Positions 1-8,209 of a stretch of 64,000 bases of DNA are shown one piece after another. The notes beneath the pieces are model-generated. The model searched no databases. It was not told the DNA's origin and saw nothing but the letters and a program-made list of their open reading frames with translations. This DNA is from Mycolicibacterium sarraceniae (GTDB lineage Bacteria; Actinomycetota; Actinomycetes; Mycobacteriales; Mycobacteriaceae), in assembly GCF_010731875.1 (NCBI RefSeq), contig NZ_AP022595.1, positions 4,526,001-4,590,000 of the forward strand, written 5' to 3'. A program made the position numbers and the translations under genes. How positions within the stretch are numbered: position 1 is the first letter of the stretch; every line of letters begins with the position of its first letter.

Positions 1-311
1 ACCGGTGAGACCGCGAACGGCAGATCGATGACTGCCTGCAACGCCGCCTTACCGCGGAACTTGTTGCGGGCCAGTACCAGTGCCGTCGGTATCCCGAAGA
101 GCACATTGAGCGGTACCACGATCGCCACGACGATCAGCGACAGCTGCAGTGCGGAGATCGCGGCCGGCGTGGTGATGGACGCGACGAACTCGCCGAATCC
201 AGGAGCAAAGGTACGCCACAGGATCAGGCCGACCGGCACGATCACCAGTACCGCGACGTACGCCAACGCAACGTAGCGGACGAGGTAGCGCACCGCGGGA
301 GACAGATTCAC
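1..311 (-). CDS. cysW: Sulfate ABC transporter permease CysW (3' end beyond window)
   Basis: N-terminal part of the second membrane subunit of the sulfate/thiosulfate importer. The visible ~103 residues begin VNLSPAVRYL and hold two hydrophobic segments (about residues 10-30 and 55-80), followed by a LARNKFRGK stretch and a DLPFAVSP motif parallel to the DLPFALPT motif of CysT upstream. The start is GTG at 309-311, which overlaps the cysT stop as GTGA, so translation is coupled. The ATPase gene cysA is expected just outside the window. The family call is firm; the length cannot be judged. Confidence 0.9.
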   Translation of the reverse strand, partial: MNLSPAVRYLVRYVALAYVAVLVIVPVGLILWRTFAPGFGEFVASITTPAAISALQLSLIVVAIVVPLNVLFGIPTALVLARNKFRGKAALQAVIDLPFAVSP

Positions 312-1189
312 GTCGCCAGCTCCTCCCGCTTCGCCGCGCGCGAACCGATGGTCCGCAGCACCAGCAGCACGACGAACGAGAGCACCAGCAGCACAATGGA
401 AATGGCCGCCGCACCGGTCCGGTCGTCATTCTCGATCAACGTCCGGATCCACTGCGAGGACACCTCGGTCTCCCCTGGCACCGCACCGCCGATCAGCACC
501 ACTGAACCGAATTCCCCGATCGCGCGCGAGAACGCCAGCCCCGCACCGGACAGCAGCGAAGGCAGCAACGCCGGCAGGATCACCTTCGTGAAGATGACGA
601 AGTTGGTCGCCCCCAGCGAGGCGGCGGCCTGCTCGACCTCATGGTCGAGTTCGAGCAGGACCGGCTGGACGGAACGCACCACGAACGGCAGCGTGACGAA
701 TAGAAGTGCCACGCCGACACCCCATTTGGTGTGCTGGAGATGTAGATCGATCGGGCTGTTGGGCCCGTAGAGAGCCAGCATGACCAGGCTCGCCACGATG
801 GTGGGCAACGCGAAAGGCAGGTCGATCACCGCATCGACCAACCGTTTGCCCGGGAAGTCGTCTCGGGTCAATACCCAGGCGACGAGCAGTCCGAACACCG
901 CATTGATCAGCGTGACCCCGATCGAGATCGTCAGCGTCACTCGAAAAGATTCCAGGGCGGCGTTCGAGCTGATCGTCAGCCAGAACGCGTGCCATCCCCC
1001 CTTAGCCGACTGCCACACGATCGCGGCAAGCGGCAAAAGGACGATCACACTCAACCAGATCGACGCTGCCCCAACGCGCAAGCTCGTCGTGCCATGCCGG
1101 CGGCCGACGCGGGACGGCCCGCCCGAGCCCCCGTTCGGGGTGAGCTCGGGCCGGACCGCCTGCGGGTTTGGCGTGGTAGCTGCTGTCAT
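308..1189 (-). CDS. cysT: Sulfate ABC transporter permease CysT
   Basis: Inner-membrane permease of 293 aa that pairs with CysW to move sulfate or thiosulfate into the cytoplasm. After a hydrophilic N-terminus of ~35 residues there are about six membrane segments and the permease EAA-type loop, seen as EQAAASLGATNFVIFTKVILP (in part) followed by a SRAIGEFGSVVLIGG motif typical of CysT/CysW. It ends in GTGA overlap with cysW and begins in ATGA overlap with subI. The ATG start at 1189 is set by that overlap. It is equivalent to Rv2399c. Confidence 0.93.
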   Translation of the reverse strand: MTAATTPNPQAVRPELTPNGGSGGPSRVGRRHGTTSLRVGAASIWLSVIVLLPLAAIVWQSAKGGWHAFWLTISSNAALESFRVTLTISIGVTLINAVFGLLVAWVLTRDDFPGKRLVDAVIDLPFALPTIVASLVMLALYGPNSPIDLHLQHTKWGVGVALLFVTLPFVVRSVQPVLLELDHEVEQAAASLGATNFVIFTKVILPALLPSLLSGAGLAFSRAIGEFGSVVLIGGAVPGETEVSSQWIRTLIENDDRTGAAAISIVLLVLSFVVLLVLRTIGSRAAKREELAT

Positions 1190-2226
1190 CCAGTGGCCTG
1201 CTTGTAGATCTTGGTGATGGAGCCATTGTCCTTATCGAACAGCGCCGGATCCACCTTGCTCCAGCCACCGAGGTCAGCGATTGTCCAGAGCTTCTGCGGG
1301 GCCGGGAAGTCGGTAGCGAAATCAGCGGCAACCGCGGGATCGACCGGACGGAATCCGGCCTGGGCCCAGAGCTTCTGCCCTTCCGGGGTGTACAGGAAGT
1401 TGTTCAGCGCGGTCGCCTTGTCGACGTGGGCACCGGTGGTCACCACCGCGACGGGGTTCTCGATCTTGAACGTCTGCGGCGGGTTGATGTGCTCGACCGG
1501 CTTGCCCTGACGCTCGGTGTTGATCGCCTCGTTCTCGTAGCTGATCAGAACGTCACCGGTGCCCTGCAGGAACACGTCGGTGGCCTCCCGGCCGGAGCCC
1601 GGGCGGGTCTTGACGTGATCCTTGACCAGCTTGGCGACGAAGTCCAGACCAGCCGCGTCGTCCTGACCACCGTTGCTCTTGGCGGCGTAGGGAGCCAACA
1701 GATTCCACTTGGCCGAGCCGGAGCTCAGCGGACTCGGGGTGACAACCTCGAGGCCCGGCTGCAGCAGGTCGTCCCAGTCCTTGATGTTCTTCGGGTTGCC
1801 CTTACGAACAACCAGAGAAACAACCGAACCGAACGGGATGCCCTTGGTGGTGGACTTGTTCCAATCAGCGGAGACCTTGTTCGCCTTCACCAGGCGGGTG
1901 ACGTCCGGCTCGACCGAGAAATTGACGATATCGGCCGGCTTGCCGTCAACCACGCCGCGGGACTGGTCACCGGAGGCACCGTAAGACGTCGTCACCGCGA
2001 TACCTTTGCCCTCCGGGGTCGCCGCGAAAGCCGGGATGATCTTGCTCCAGCCGGGCTCCGGCACCGCGTAGGCGACCAAAGTCAGGGTGGTGTCAGCCTT
2101 GGGCTGGCTGCTCCCGCCGGCGACGTCGCTAGAACCACCGCCGCCACAGGCGGCAAGCACCGTTGCGGTCGTCGCGAGCGCGACAGCTGTGCTCCACCGT
2201 CGTACGGGGGCGTGAATCTTGGGCAT
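1186..2226 (-). CDS. subI: Sulfate-binding lipoprotein SubI
   Basis: Periplasmic-side substrate-binding lipoprotein of the sulfate importer, 346 aa. A signal peptide ends in the lipobox LAAC (Cys ~27), followed by a Gly/Ser linker and the mature solute-binding fold. The motifs LVAYAVPEPG near the N-terminus and SYGASGDQSRGV fit the CysP/Sbp family, where such loops contact the sulfate oxyanion. It is the first large gene of the subI-cysT-cysW operon; a GAAAGG ribosome binding site lies 7-12 nt before the ATG. Upstream small ORFs probably control the operon (see the leader ORF at 2344-2436). Confidence 0.93.
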   Translation of the reverse strand: MPKIHAPVRRWSTAVALATTATVLAACGGGGSSDVAGGSSQPKADTTLTLVAYAVPEPGWSKIIPAFAATPEGKGIAVTTSYGASGDQSRGVVDGKPADIVNFSVEPDVTRLVKANKVSADWNKSTTKGIPFGSVVSLVVRKGNPKNIKDWDDLLQPGLEVVTPSPLSSGSAKWNLLAPYAAKSNGGQDDAAGLDFVAKLVKDHVKTRPGSGREATDVFLQGTGDVLISYENEAINTERQGKPVEHINPPQTFKIENPVAVVTTGAHVDKATALNNFLYTPEGQKLWAQAGFRPVDPAVAADFATDFPAPQKLWTIADLGGWSKVDPALFDKDNGSITKIYKQATG

Positions 2227-2238
2227 TGCTGGCCTTTC

Positions 2239-2310
2239 TCATTGCGGGTTAGGGGAATAGAGCCCCGTCGCAACGGAATGGCGATGCTGACAACGAATGC
2301 CAACGAACAT
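2239..2310 (-). CDS. Possible 23-aa upstream ORF directly before subI
   Basis: A 23-codon frame (MFVGIRCQHR at its start, SPNPQ at its end) whose TGA at 2239-2241 lies 12 nt before the subI ATG and touches the subI ribosome binding region as ATGAGAAAGG. It has one Cys and two His codons. It could couple translation to subI or be chance; no ribosome binding site is obvious for it. It is reported only because it lies between the leader ORF and subI. Confidence 0.22.
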   Translation of the reverse strand: MFVGIRCQHRHSVATGLYSPNPQ

Positions 2311-2343
2311 CACCGACACCAGACCGAGGACGGGCAGAGGGTG

Positions 2344-2436
2344 TCAGCGACAACAAGCAACATCAGCAACGGCCAACGCGCCGACGGCAATTAGGGCCAA
2401 GATATGGCCCTTGCCGTACGGGGTGGCAGGTTGCAT
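2344..2436 (-). CDS. Leaderless 30-aa leader ORF with tandem Cys codons, upstream of subI
   Basis: A 30-codon ORF starting MQPATPYGKG and ending VACCR-stop, with two adjacent TGT codons immediately before the last sense codon. A TANNNT hexamer (TAAGCT, 2444-2449) sits exactly 7 nt before the ATG, so the transcript would begin at the A of the start codon. Work in M. smegmatis, as I recall it, describes leaderless short ORFs with consecutive cysteine codons acting as cysteine-responsive attenuators before sulfur-assimilation operons, one of them before the sulfate importer. Position, start architecture and Cys-Cys end all fit that model. Only two Cys codons are present, so response strength is uncertain. 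Confidence 0.55.
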   Translation of the reverse strand: MQPATPYGKGHILALIAVGALAVADVACCR

Positions 2437-2443
2437 GGCGCGA

Positions 2444-2449
2444 AGCTTA
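2444..2449 (-). promoter_or_regulatory. -10 element (TAAGCT) for leaderless sulfate operon transcript
   Basis: TAAGCT fits the mycobacterial TANNNT -10 and is separated by 7 nt from the ATG at 2436. A CTGACA-like hexamer is too close (9 nt) to be a normal -35. This is the likely promoter of the leader ORF plus subI-cysT-cysW. Confidence 0.55.
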
Positions 2450-2480
2450 ACAGAGATCTGTCAGGCGACCAGTCCGGGTA

Positions 2481-2567
2481 TCAGCGGTTGATCAGCCACA
2501 CAACGATCACCAAGATCAGCAGCGCCACCAGGGCCAGCGTCACCCGGGATCGCGGCATCCCACTCAT
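2481..2567 (-). CDS. 28-aa single-span membrane miniprotein
   Basis: A short ORF, MSGMPRSRVT followed by about 14 hydrophobic residues (Leu/Val/Ala/Ile) and ending VWLINR. This is a positively charged N-terminus plus one membrane span, ending in a basic residue. Its ATG at 2565-2567 overlaps the TGA of the 64-aa membrane protein gene as ATGA, the same junction used by true operon neighbours in this window, which argues that it is translated. Function unknown. A role as a small regulatory partner of the adjacent membrane protein or of the sulfate importer is speculation. Confidence 0.5.
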   Translation of the reverse strand: MSGMPRSRVTLALVALLILVIVVWLINR

Positions 2568-2758
2568 CGGAGCCGCCGCTCAGCGAGGCGCAGGCACCGT
2601 AATACCCGGATGCTGTTGCGCAGAATCACGTCGATCACCCATGCGATGCCGTAGGCGAGCATTAAAACCACGGGTATCACAATGATCGTCTGGAGGACGA
2701 AACCGAGCCCGGACAACCAGAGTTCGACGCCGTCCCACCAACTCAACAACCCCTGCAC
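2564..2758 (-). CDS. Small conserved membrane protein (Rv2401A-like)
   Basis: A 64-aa protein starting at GTG 2758 (VQGLLSWWDG) with an amphipathic N-terminus, one long membrane segment (about residues 16-42, rich in Ile/Val/Leu) and a strongly basic end (RVLRCLRLAERRLR). An upstream ATG would give 101 aa, but the extra residues look non-coding and the GTG matches the size of the small membrane protein found at this site in M. tuberculosis. It lies head to head with the trehalase gene and overlaps the 28-aa ORF. Function unknown. Confidence 0.6.
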   Translation of the reverse strand: MQGLLSWWDGVELWLSGLGFVLQTIIVIPVVLMLAYGIAWVIDVILRNSIRVLRCLRLAERRLR

Positions 2759-2868
2759 GGCACCAGCGTATGCCGCGCCCCGCGCTGCGTCGTGACCGGT
2801 GGTAACAGCAAAGGCACGGATCGGTGCATAAGTAGACGGCACAAGGCAATCCGGTCGATGATGTCCCA

Positions 2869-4884
2869 ATGGTTCTGCAAGCCCAGCCGACCGGCGAGGA
2901 CACTGATGCTGTGGCCCTCAACCCAGCCCCGCCGCCGCTGTCCGTAACCGCCCCGGTGCCGTATCCCTCGCCTGCCGCGTTGCGCAACCCGTTCCCGCCG
3001 ATCGCCGATTACGCCTTCTTGTCCGACTGCGAGAACACCTGCCTGATCTCATCAGCCGGTGCGCTGGAGTGGCTGTGCGTTCCGCGACCGGACTCCCCCA
3101 GCGTTTTCGGGGCGGTCCTGGACCGTGGTGCCGGCCATTTCCGGTTGGGCCCGTACGGCGTCTCGGTTCCGGCCGCGCGCCGCTACCTGCCTGGCAGTCT
3201 CATTCTGGAGACCACGTGGCAGACCCACACCGGGTGGCTGATCGTGCGGGATGCCCTGGTCATGGGCCCGTGGCACGATATTGAACACCGATCCAGAACG
3301 CACCGGCGCACCCCAATGGACTGGGATGCCGAGCACATCCTGCTGCGCACTGTGCGCTGTGTGAGCGGCACGGTGGAGCTGGTGATGAACTGCGAGCCGT
3401 CGTTTGACTACGCGCGCGTCAACGCGAACTGGGAGTACTCGGCCAACGCCTACGGCGAAGCGATCGCCCGGGCCAGGAAGGACCCCGACGCCCATCCCAC
3501 GCTGCGGCTGACGACGAACCTGCGGATCGGGCTAGAGGGCCGCGAAGCGCGCGCCCGCACCCGCCTCAAAGAGGGTGACAATGTGTTCGTCGCGCTGTCG
3601 TGGTCGAAGCATCCATCGCCGCAGACCTATGAAGAAGCCGCCGACAAGATGTGGCAGACCAGCGAGGCCTGGCGGCAGTGGATCAACATCGGCGACTTCC
3701 CCGACCACCCGTGGCGTTCCTATCTACAGCGCAGTGCGCTCACGCTCAAGGGTTTGACGTATTCGCCGACCGGTGCCCTGCTGGCCGCCAGCACGACATC
3801 GCTGCCGGAAACGCCGCAGGGTGAACGCAACTGGGATTATCGCTACGCATGGGTGCGTGATTCGACGTTCGCATTGTGGGGTCTCTACACCCTGGGCCTG
3901 GATCGCGAGGCCGACGACTTCTTCTCCTTCATCGCCGACGTATCCGGTGCCAACAACGGCGAGCGTCATCCTCTTCAGGTGATGTACGGCGTCGGCGGCG
4001 AGCGCGAGTTGGTCGAGGAAGAACTCAACCACCTGTCCGGGTACGACAACGCCCGCCCGGTCCGGATCGGCAACGGGGCCTACAACCAGATGCAGCACGA
4101 TATCTGGGGCACCATGCTCGACTCGGTGTACCTGCACGCAAAGTCGCGCGAGCAGATCTCCGATCAGTTGTGGCCGGTACTCAAGGAGCAGGTGGAAGAG
4201 GCCATCAAGCATTGGAAGGAACCCGACCGCGGTATCTGGGAAGTGCGCGGCGAGCCGCAGCACTTCACCTCGTCGAAGGTCATGTGCTGGGTCGCGCTGG
4301 ATCGGGGCTCCAAGCTGGCCGAGCTGGTCGGCGAGAAGAGCTACGCCCAGCAGTGGCGGGCGATCGCCGAGGAGATCAAGGCCGATATCCTGGCCAACGG
4401 CGTGGACAAGCGCGGGGTGTTGACCCAGCGCTACGGGGACGACGCGCTGGATGCGTCACTGCTGCTGGTCCCGCTCGTGCGGTTCCTGCCGTCGGACGAC
4501 CCGCGGGTGCGGGCCACGGTGCTGGCGATCGCCGACGAGCTCACCGAGGACGGTCTGGTACTGCGGTATCGCGTCCACGAGACCGACGACGGCCTGTCCG
4601 GTGAAGAGGGCAGCTTCACGATCTGCTCGTTTTGGCTGGTGTCGGCGCTGGTCGAGATCGGCGAGGTGAGCCGAGCCCGGCACCTGTGCGAGCGGCTGCT
4701 GTCCTTTGCCAGCCCGCTGCATCTCTACGCCGAGGAGATCGAGCCGCGTACTGGCCGCCATCTGGGCAACTTCCCGCAGGCGTTCACCCATCTGGCCCTG
4801 ATCAATGCCGTGGTGCACGTCATCCGGGCCGAAGAGGAAGCCGACAGCACAGGCGTGTTCCAGCCCGCGAACGCGCCGATGTAG
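2869..4884 (+). CDS. treH: GH15-family trehalase
   Basis: Cytosolic hydrolase of 671 aa splitting trehalose into two glucose units; the mycobacterial orthologue (Rv2402 type) is a glucoamylase-fold GH15 enzyme rather than a GH37 trehalase. An N-terminal beta-sandwich (about residues 45-270) opens with DYAFLSDCENTCL and WLCVPRPDSPSVFG. The (alpha/alpha)6 barrel follows, with RNWDYRYAWVRDS (~315-327), a catalytic-acid region DRGIWEVRGEPQHF and a second acid near EEGSFTICSFW. ATG 2869 is used; a stretch rich in Pro follows it, so a slightly later start is possible. It is divergent from the small membrane genes. Confidence 0.9.
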   Translation: MVLQAQPTGEDTDAVALNPAPPPLSVTAPVPYPSPAALRNPFPPIADYAFLSDCENTCLISSAGALEWLCVPRPDSPSVFGAVLDRGAGHFRLGPYGVSVPAARRYLPGSLILETTWQTHTGWLIVRDALVMGPWHDIEHRSRTHRRTPMDWDAEHILLRTVRCVSGTVELVMNCEPSFDYARVNANWEYSANAYGEAIARARKDPDAHPTLRLTTNLRIGLEGREARARTRLKEGDNVFVALSWSKHPSPQTYEEAADKMWQTSEAWRQWINIGDFPDHPWRSYLQRSALTLKGLTYSPTGALLAASTTSLPETPQGERNWDYRYAWVRDSTFALWGLYTLGLDREADDFFSFIADVSGANNGERHPLQVMYGVGGERELVEEELNHLSGYDNARPVRIGNGAYNQMQHDIWGTMLDSVYLHAKSREQISDQLWPVLKEQVEEAIKHWKEPDRGIWEVRGEPQHFTSSKVMCWVALDRGSKLAELVGEKSYAQQWRAIAEEIKADILANGVDKRGVLTQRYGDDALDASLLLVPLVRFLPSDDPRVRATVLAIADELTEDGLVLRYRVHETDDGLSGEEGSFTICSFWLVSALVEIGEVSRARHLCERLLSFASPLHLYAEEIEPRTGRHLGNFPQAFTHLALINAVVHVIRAEEEADSTGVFQPANAPM

Positions 4885-4896
4885 GCGGAGGCCTAC
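4881..4896. terminator. Short hairpin overlapping the treH stop; rest of gap to lepA empty
   Basis: GTAGGC and GCCTAC flank a GGAG loop across the trehalase stop codon. There is no T-run after the stem on either strand, so it would be a weak or non-canonical terminator. The remaining bases up to 5112 separate convergent treH and lepA and hold only short GC-rich palindromes; I see no gene there. Confidence 0.3.
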
Positions 4897-5112
4897 AAAA
4901 AGGCAGAGGTAGCTAGGCCAACCGGTCGGCCGCCAGCGCCGGTTCGACACGCTGTAGTAGCACCGTGGCGGCCGCAGCGGCTTGCCTATCGTCCCTGGCG
5001 GCTTTCGGGCCAGTTCCTCGGCAGACTCGCACCCGCCCACAGCGGATCACGGACGATAGCGTCCCTCAGCTGGCAGGTTGGGGTACTCCAACCGCCGTCA
5101 CAACAGACGAGC

Positions 5113-6978
5113 CTATTTCTTGGCCTTGTCGCCGGTCTTCTCGCCACCGCCGTCGGTGGAGAGCGCGGCGACGAACGCCTCCTGGGGCACTTCAACCCGC
5201 CCGATCGTCTTCATCCGCTTCTTGCCCTCTTTCTGCTTTTCCAGCAGTTTGCGCTTACGCGTGATGTCACCGCCGTAGCACTTTGCGAGCACGTCCTTGC
5301 GGATCGCCCGGATGTTCTCGCGGGCAATGATTTTCGCTCCGATAGCAGCCTGCACCGGCACCTCGAACTGCTGGCGCGGGATGAGTTCCTTGAGCTTGGT
5401 GGTCATCTTGTTGCCGTAGGCCTGTGCCGAATCCTTGTGCACGATCGCGCTGAAGGCGTCGACGGCCTCACCCTGTAACAGGATGTCCACCTTAACCAAC
5501 GCGGCCTCCTGCTCGCCGGACTCTTCGTAGTCCAGGCTCGCGTAGCCGCGGGTGCGCGATTTCAGCGAATCGAAGAAATCGAAGATGATCTCGCCCAGCG
5601 GCATGGTGTAGCGCAGTTCGACCCGTTCGGGAGACAGGTAGTCCATACCGCCGAGTTCGCCGCGGCGGGACTGACACAGCTCCATGATCGTGCCGATGAA
5701 CTCACTCGGCGAGATGATGGTGGTCTTCACCACCGGCTCGTAGACCTCGCGGACTTTACCTTCGGGCCAGTCCGATGGGTTGGTCACAATCAGCTCGCTG
5801 CCATCATCCTTGATCACCCGGTACACCACGTTGGGTGACGTGGAGATCAGGTCGAGGTCGAACTCCCGCTCGAGGCGTTCGCGGGTGATCTCCATGTGCA
5901 GCAGCCCCAGGAAACCGCACCGGAAGCCGAAGCCCAGCGCCACCGACGTCTCCGGTTCGTAGGTCAGAGCCGCGTCGTTGAGCTGTAGCTTGTCCAGAGC
6001 CTCGCGCAGATTCGGGTAGTCAGAGCCGTCGACCGGATACAGGCCCGAATAGACCATCGGCTTGGGTTCGCGATAACCCGTCAGTGCATCGGTGGCGCCG
6101 CGACGGGCGCTGGTGACGGTGTCACCAACCTTGGACTGGCGCACATCTTTCACACCGGTGATAAGGTAGCCGACCTCGCCGACGCCCAGCCCGTCGCTGG
6201 GTTTGGGGTCGGGCGAAACGATGCCAACCTCGAGCAGTTCGTGGGTGGCGCCGGTGGACATCATCTTGATCCGCTCACGCGGGTTGAGCTTGCCGTCCAC
6301 CACGCGGACGTACGTCACGACACCGCGGTAGATGTCGTAGACCGAGTCGAAGATCATCGCTCGCGCCGGAGCGTCGGCATCCCCGACCGGTGCGGGGATC
6401 AGTCGGACCACCTCATCGAGCAGCTCGGGCACGCCCACACCCGTCTTGCCGGACACCCGCAGCACATCATCGGGTTCGCAACCGATGATGTGGGCGATCT
6501 CGCCGGCGTAGCGATCGGGGTCGGCGGCGGGCAGGTCGATCTTGTTGAGCACGGGGATGATCGTCAGGTCCCGGTCCAGCGCGAGGTACAGGTTAGCCAG
6601 CGTCTGCGCCTCGATGCCCTGAGCGGCGTCGACCAGCAGCACGGCACCCTCGCAGGCCTCCAACGCACGCGACACCTCGTAGGTGAAGTCGACGTGGCCG
6701 GGGGTGTCGATCAGGTGTAGGACGTAATCCGTAGTGACCCCACCTGCTGTGACGCTCCAAGGCAGGCGCACGTTCTGCGCCTTGATCGTGATGCCGCGTT
6801 CGCGCTCGATGTCCATCCGGTCGAGATACTGGGCCCGCATATCGCGGTCGGCGACCACGCCGGTGATGCCGAGCATCCGGTCGGCCAGCGTGGACTTCCC
6901 ATGATCGATGTGAGCGATGATGCAGAAGTTCCGGATCTGCGCCGGCGCAGTGAAAGTCTTGTCGGCGAAGCTGCTGAT
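5113..6978 (-). CDS. lepA: Elongation factor 4 (LepA), probable AUC start
   Basis: Ribosome-dependent GTPase that back-translocates stalled ribosomes or assists assembly. G1 is AHIDHGKS, G2 region [13 protein letters not shown]3 DTPGHVDF, G4 NKIDLP; the EF4-specific C-terminal domain ends in [17 protein letters not shown] and a Lys-rich tail. No ATG/GTG occurs shortly before the conserved [11 protein letters not shown] start. A strong AGGAGAAA lies 5-8 nt before an in-frame ATC at 6976-6978, giving 621 aa, close to the usual ~600. In-frame alternatives are a TTG at about 7057 and a distant ATG at 7308, which would run through the opposite-strand gene at 7103. Downstream starts would delete G1. 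Confidence 0.9.
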   Translation of the reverse strand: MSSFADKTFTAPAQIRNFCIIAHIDHGKSTLADRMLGITGVVADRDMRAQYLDRMDIERERGITIKAQNVRLPWSVTAGGVTTDYVLHLIDTPGHVDFTYEVSRALEACEGAVLLVDAAQGIEAQTLANLYLALDRDLTIIPVLNKIDLPAADPDRYAGEIAHIIGCEPDDVLRVSGKTGVGVPELLDEVVRLIPAPVGDADAPARAMIFDSVYDIYRGVVTYVRVVDGKLNPRERIKMMSTGATHELLEVGIVSPDPKPSDGLGVGEVGYLITGVKDVRQSKVGDTVTSARRGATDALTGYREPKPMVYSGLYPVDGSDYPNLREALDKLQLNDAALTYEPETSVALGFGFRCGFLGLLHMEITRERLEREFDLDLISTSPNVVYRVIKDDGSELIVTNPSDWPEGKVREVYEPVVKTTIISPSEFIGTIMELCQSRRGELGGMDYLSPERVELRYTMPLGEIIFDFFDSLKSRTRGYASLDYEESGEQEAALVKVDILLQGEAVDAFSAIVHKDSAQAYGNKMTTKLKELIPRQQFEVPVQAAIGAKIIARENIRAIRKDVLAKCYGGDITRKRKLLEKQKEGKKRMKTIGRVEVPQEAFVAALSTDGGGEKTGDKAKK

Positions 6979-7089
6979 TGTGTTTCTCCTGGTCGGGTAG
7001 CACTTCGAGGGGGCCCTCGGATTTGTCCAGGGTATCGAGTAGGGCGCCGATGGACACAATCGCGCGCCGCAGGCCCGCGCCGTTCCGCC

Positions 7090-7095
7090 TATGCT
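7090..7095 (+). promoter_or_regulatory. -10 element for leaderless MazF/PemK-like gene
   Basis: TATGCT is followed by 7 nt and then ATG 7103. This spacing supports ATG 7103 and not the ATG at 7091, which lies inside the hexamer. Confidence 0.5.
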
Positions 7096-7102
7096 GTCGA
7101 GA

Positions 7103-7699
7103 ATGGCGTCGCAGTGGAGGACGTTACAGAAATTGGCGGAGCACTTCGTGTTCAGCGAGGCGCCGAAGCTGATCAGGCAATTGCCGATCCCACAGGCCGT
7201 GCCGCGGACCATCCAGCAGGGCCTGCGGCTGGGTATCGAGGCGCTGGTGGCCGGCTCGATAGTCGCCGAGCCGCACACCGCGATCACCGCAGGTCGACCG
7301 GTGACCAACGGCAGCGTCCCGACGGCGCACCGCGCCCGCCGCGTGGTCTACGCGCCGGATCTCGACGGCCGCGCCGACCCGGGCGAAGTGGTGTGGACGT
7401 GGGTGGTCTACGAGGACGATCCGACCCGGGGTAAGGATCGGCCGGTGCTGGTGGTCGGCCGTGACCGCCGGACCCTGTTGGGCCTGATGTTGTCCAGCCA
7501 GGCCCATCACGCCGAGGACGGAAATTGGATCGGCATCGGCTCGGGCGGCTGGGACTATGACGGCAGGCCCAGCTGGGTGCGGCTGGACCGGGTCCTCGAC
7601 GTTCCCGAGGAAGGCATCCGCCGCGAAGGCGCGATCCTGGAGCAGACGACATTCGAGATCGTCGCCGCCCGGCTGCGGGCCGAGTACTCCTGGAGCTAA
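7103..7699 (+). CDS. MazF/PemK-fold protein (Rv2405-like)
   Basis: A 198-aa cytosolic protein of the PemK/MazF-like fold family. The N-terminal ~60 residues ([14 protein letters not shown]...) are an extension not found in short toxins. The barrel-like core starts near [21 protein letters not shown], then [12 protein letters not shown], the strand pattern seen in MazF proteins, and ends with [17 protein letters not shown]. No antitoxin gene is adjacent: upstream is divergent lepA, downstream a decayed CBS gene. It may therefore be a domesticated non-toxic relative; ribonuclease activity is not shown by the sequence. Confidence 0.7.
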   Translation: MASQWRTLQKLAEHFVFSEAPKLIRQLPIPQAVPRTIQQGLRLGIEALVAGSIVAEPHTAITAGRPVTNGSVPTAHRARRVVYAPDLDGRADPGEVVWTWVVYEDDPTRGKDRPVLVVGRDRRTLLGLMLSSQAHHAEDGNWIGIGSGGWDYDGRPSWVRLDRVLDVPEEGIRREGAILEQTTFEIVAARLRAEYSWS

Positions 7700-7702
7700 C
7701 CG

Positions 7703-7957
7703 TCACCTGCCGTGCGTGATGTAGGCCTGCGGATGCTCCTGCTCGACCTGCAGTTGCTCCATCCGGTTCTTCACGACGTCGCCGATGCTGACGATGCCGA
7801 CCAGTCGCCCGTCCCGCATGACGGCCACATGCCGCACCCGGTTGTTGGTCATCAGCGCGCTCGGGTCGTCGATCTGGTCGTTGGGTGAGCACATCACCAG
7901 GAGCTGCGCCGACGAGAGCCGGCGCAGGTGGCGCTGGCATGGCTGCGGCAGTGTCGT
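7703..7957 (-). pseudogene. Decayed CBS-domain protein (Rv2406c-like)
   Basis: The last ~50 codons encode a good second CBS half: ALMTNNRVRHVAVMRDGRLVGIVSIGDVVKNRM, ending YITHGR-stop, like the C-terminus of the ~142-aa Rv2406c type. Upstream the frame degrades (RHLRRLSSAQLLVMCSP) and no complete first CBS motif or start can be joined without frameshifts. The next ~250 bases to 8209 hold no convincing gene; another frame (VAIISVRGLLKRP) may be more of the relic. Confidence 0.6.
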
Positions 7958-8209
7958 CGAATTGGGCAGCCTGAGCGCTGATCCGGCCGATCTCGCCGGG
8001 CCGCTTGAGCAGTCCGCGAACCGAGATGATGGCGACCTTCTCGGCGACCCGGACCGCCGGGGCCGGCGCTGCCTTTGAACTGAGCAGTTAGCAATAATGG
8101 ATGGTCGAGTTGTGTCAATAGGTCATTGAATAGTGCCGGCGAAGTGAAACCCGCCGCGCCGTGGCCACTTGCCCCCGGGTCGCTGCCCGGCAGAGTAGTA
8201 ATTAACCCC

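Noticed and set aside
1426..2394. 322-codon plus-strand frame opposite subI
   Set aside because: Opposite a clear lipoprotein gene with lipobox; composition is that of a GC-driven false frame.
6979..7308. N-terminal extension of LepA to ATG 7308
   Set aside because: Runs antisense through the MazF-like gene and lacks similarity to LepA N-termini; no ribosome binding site.
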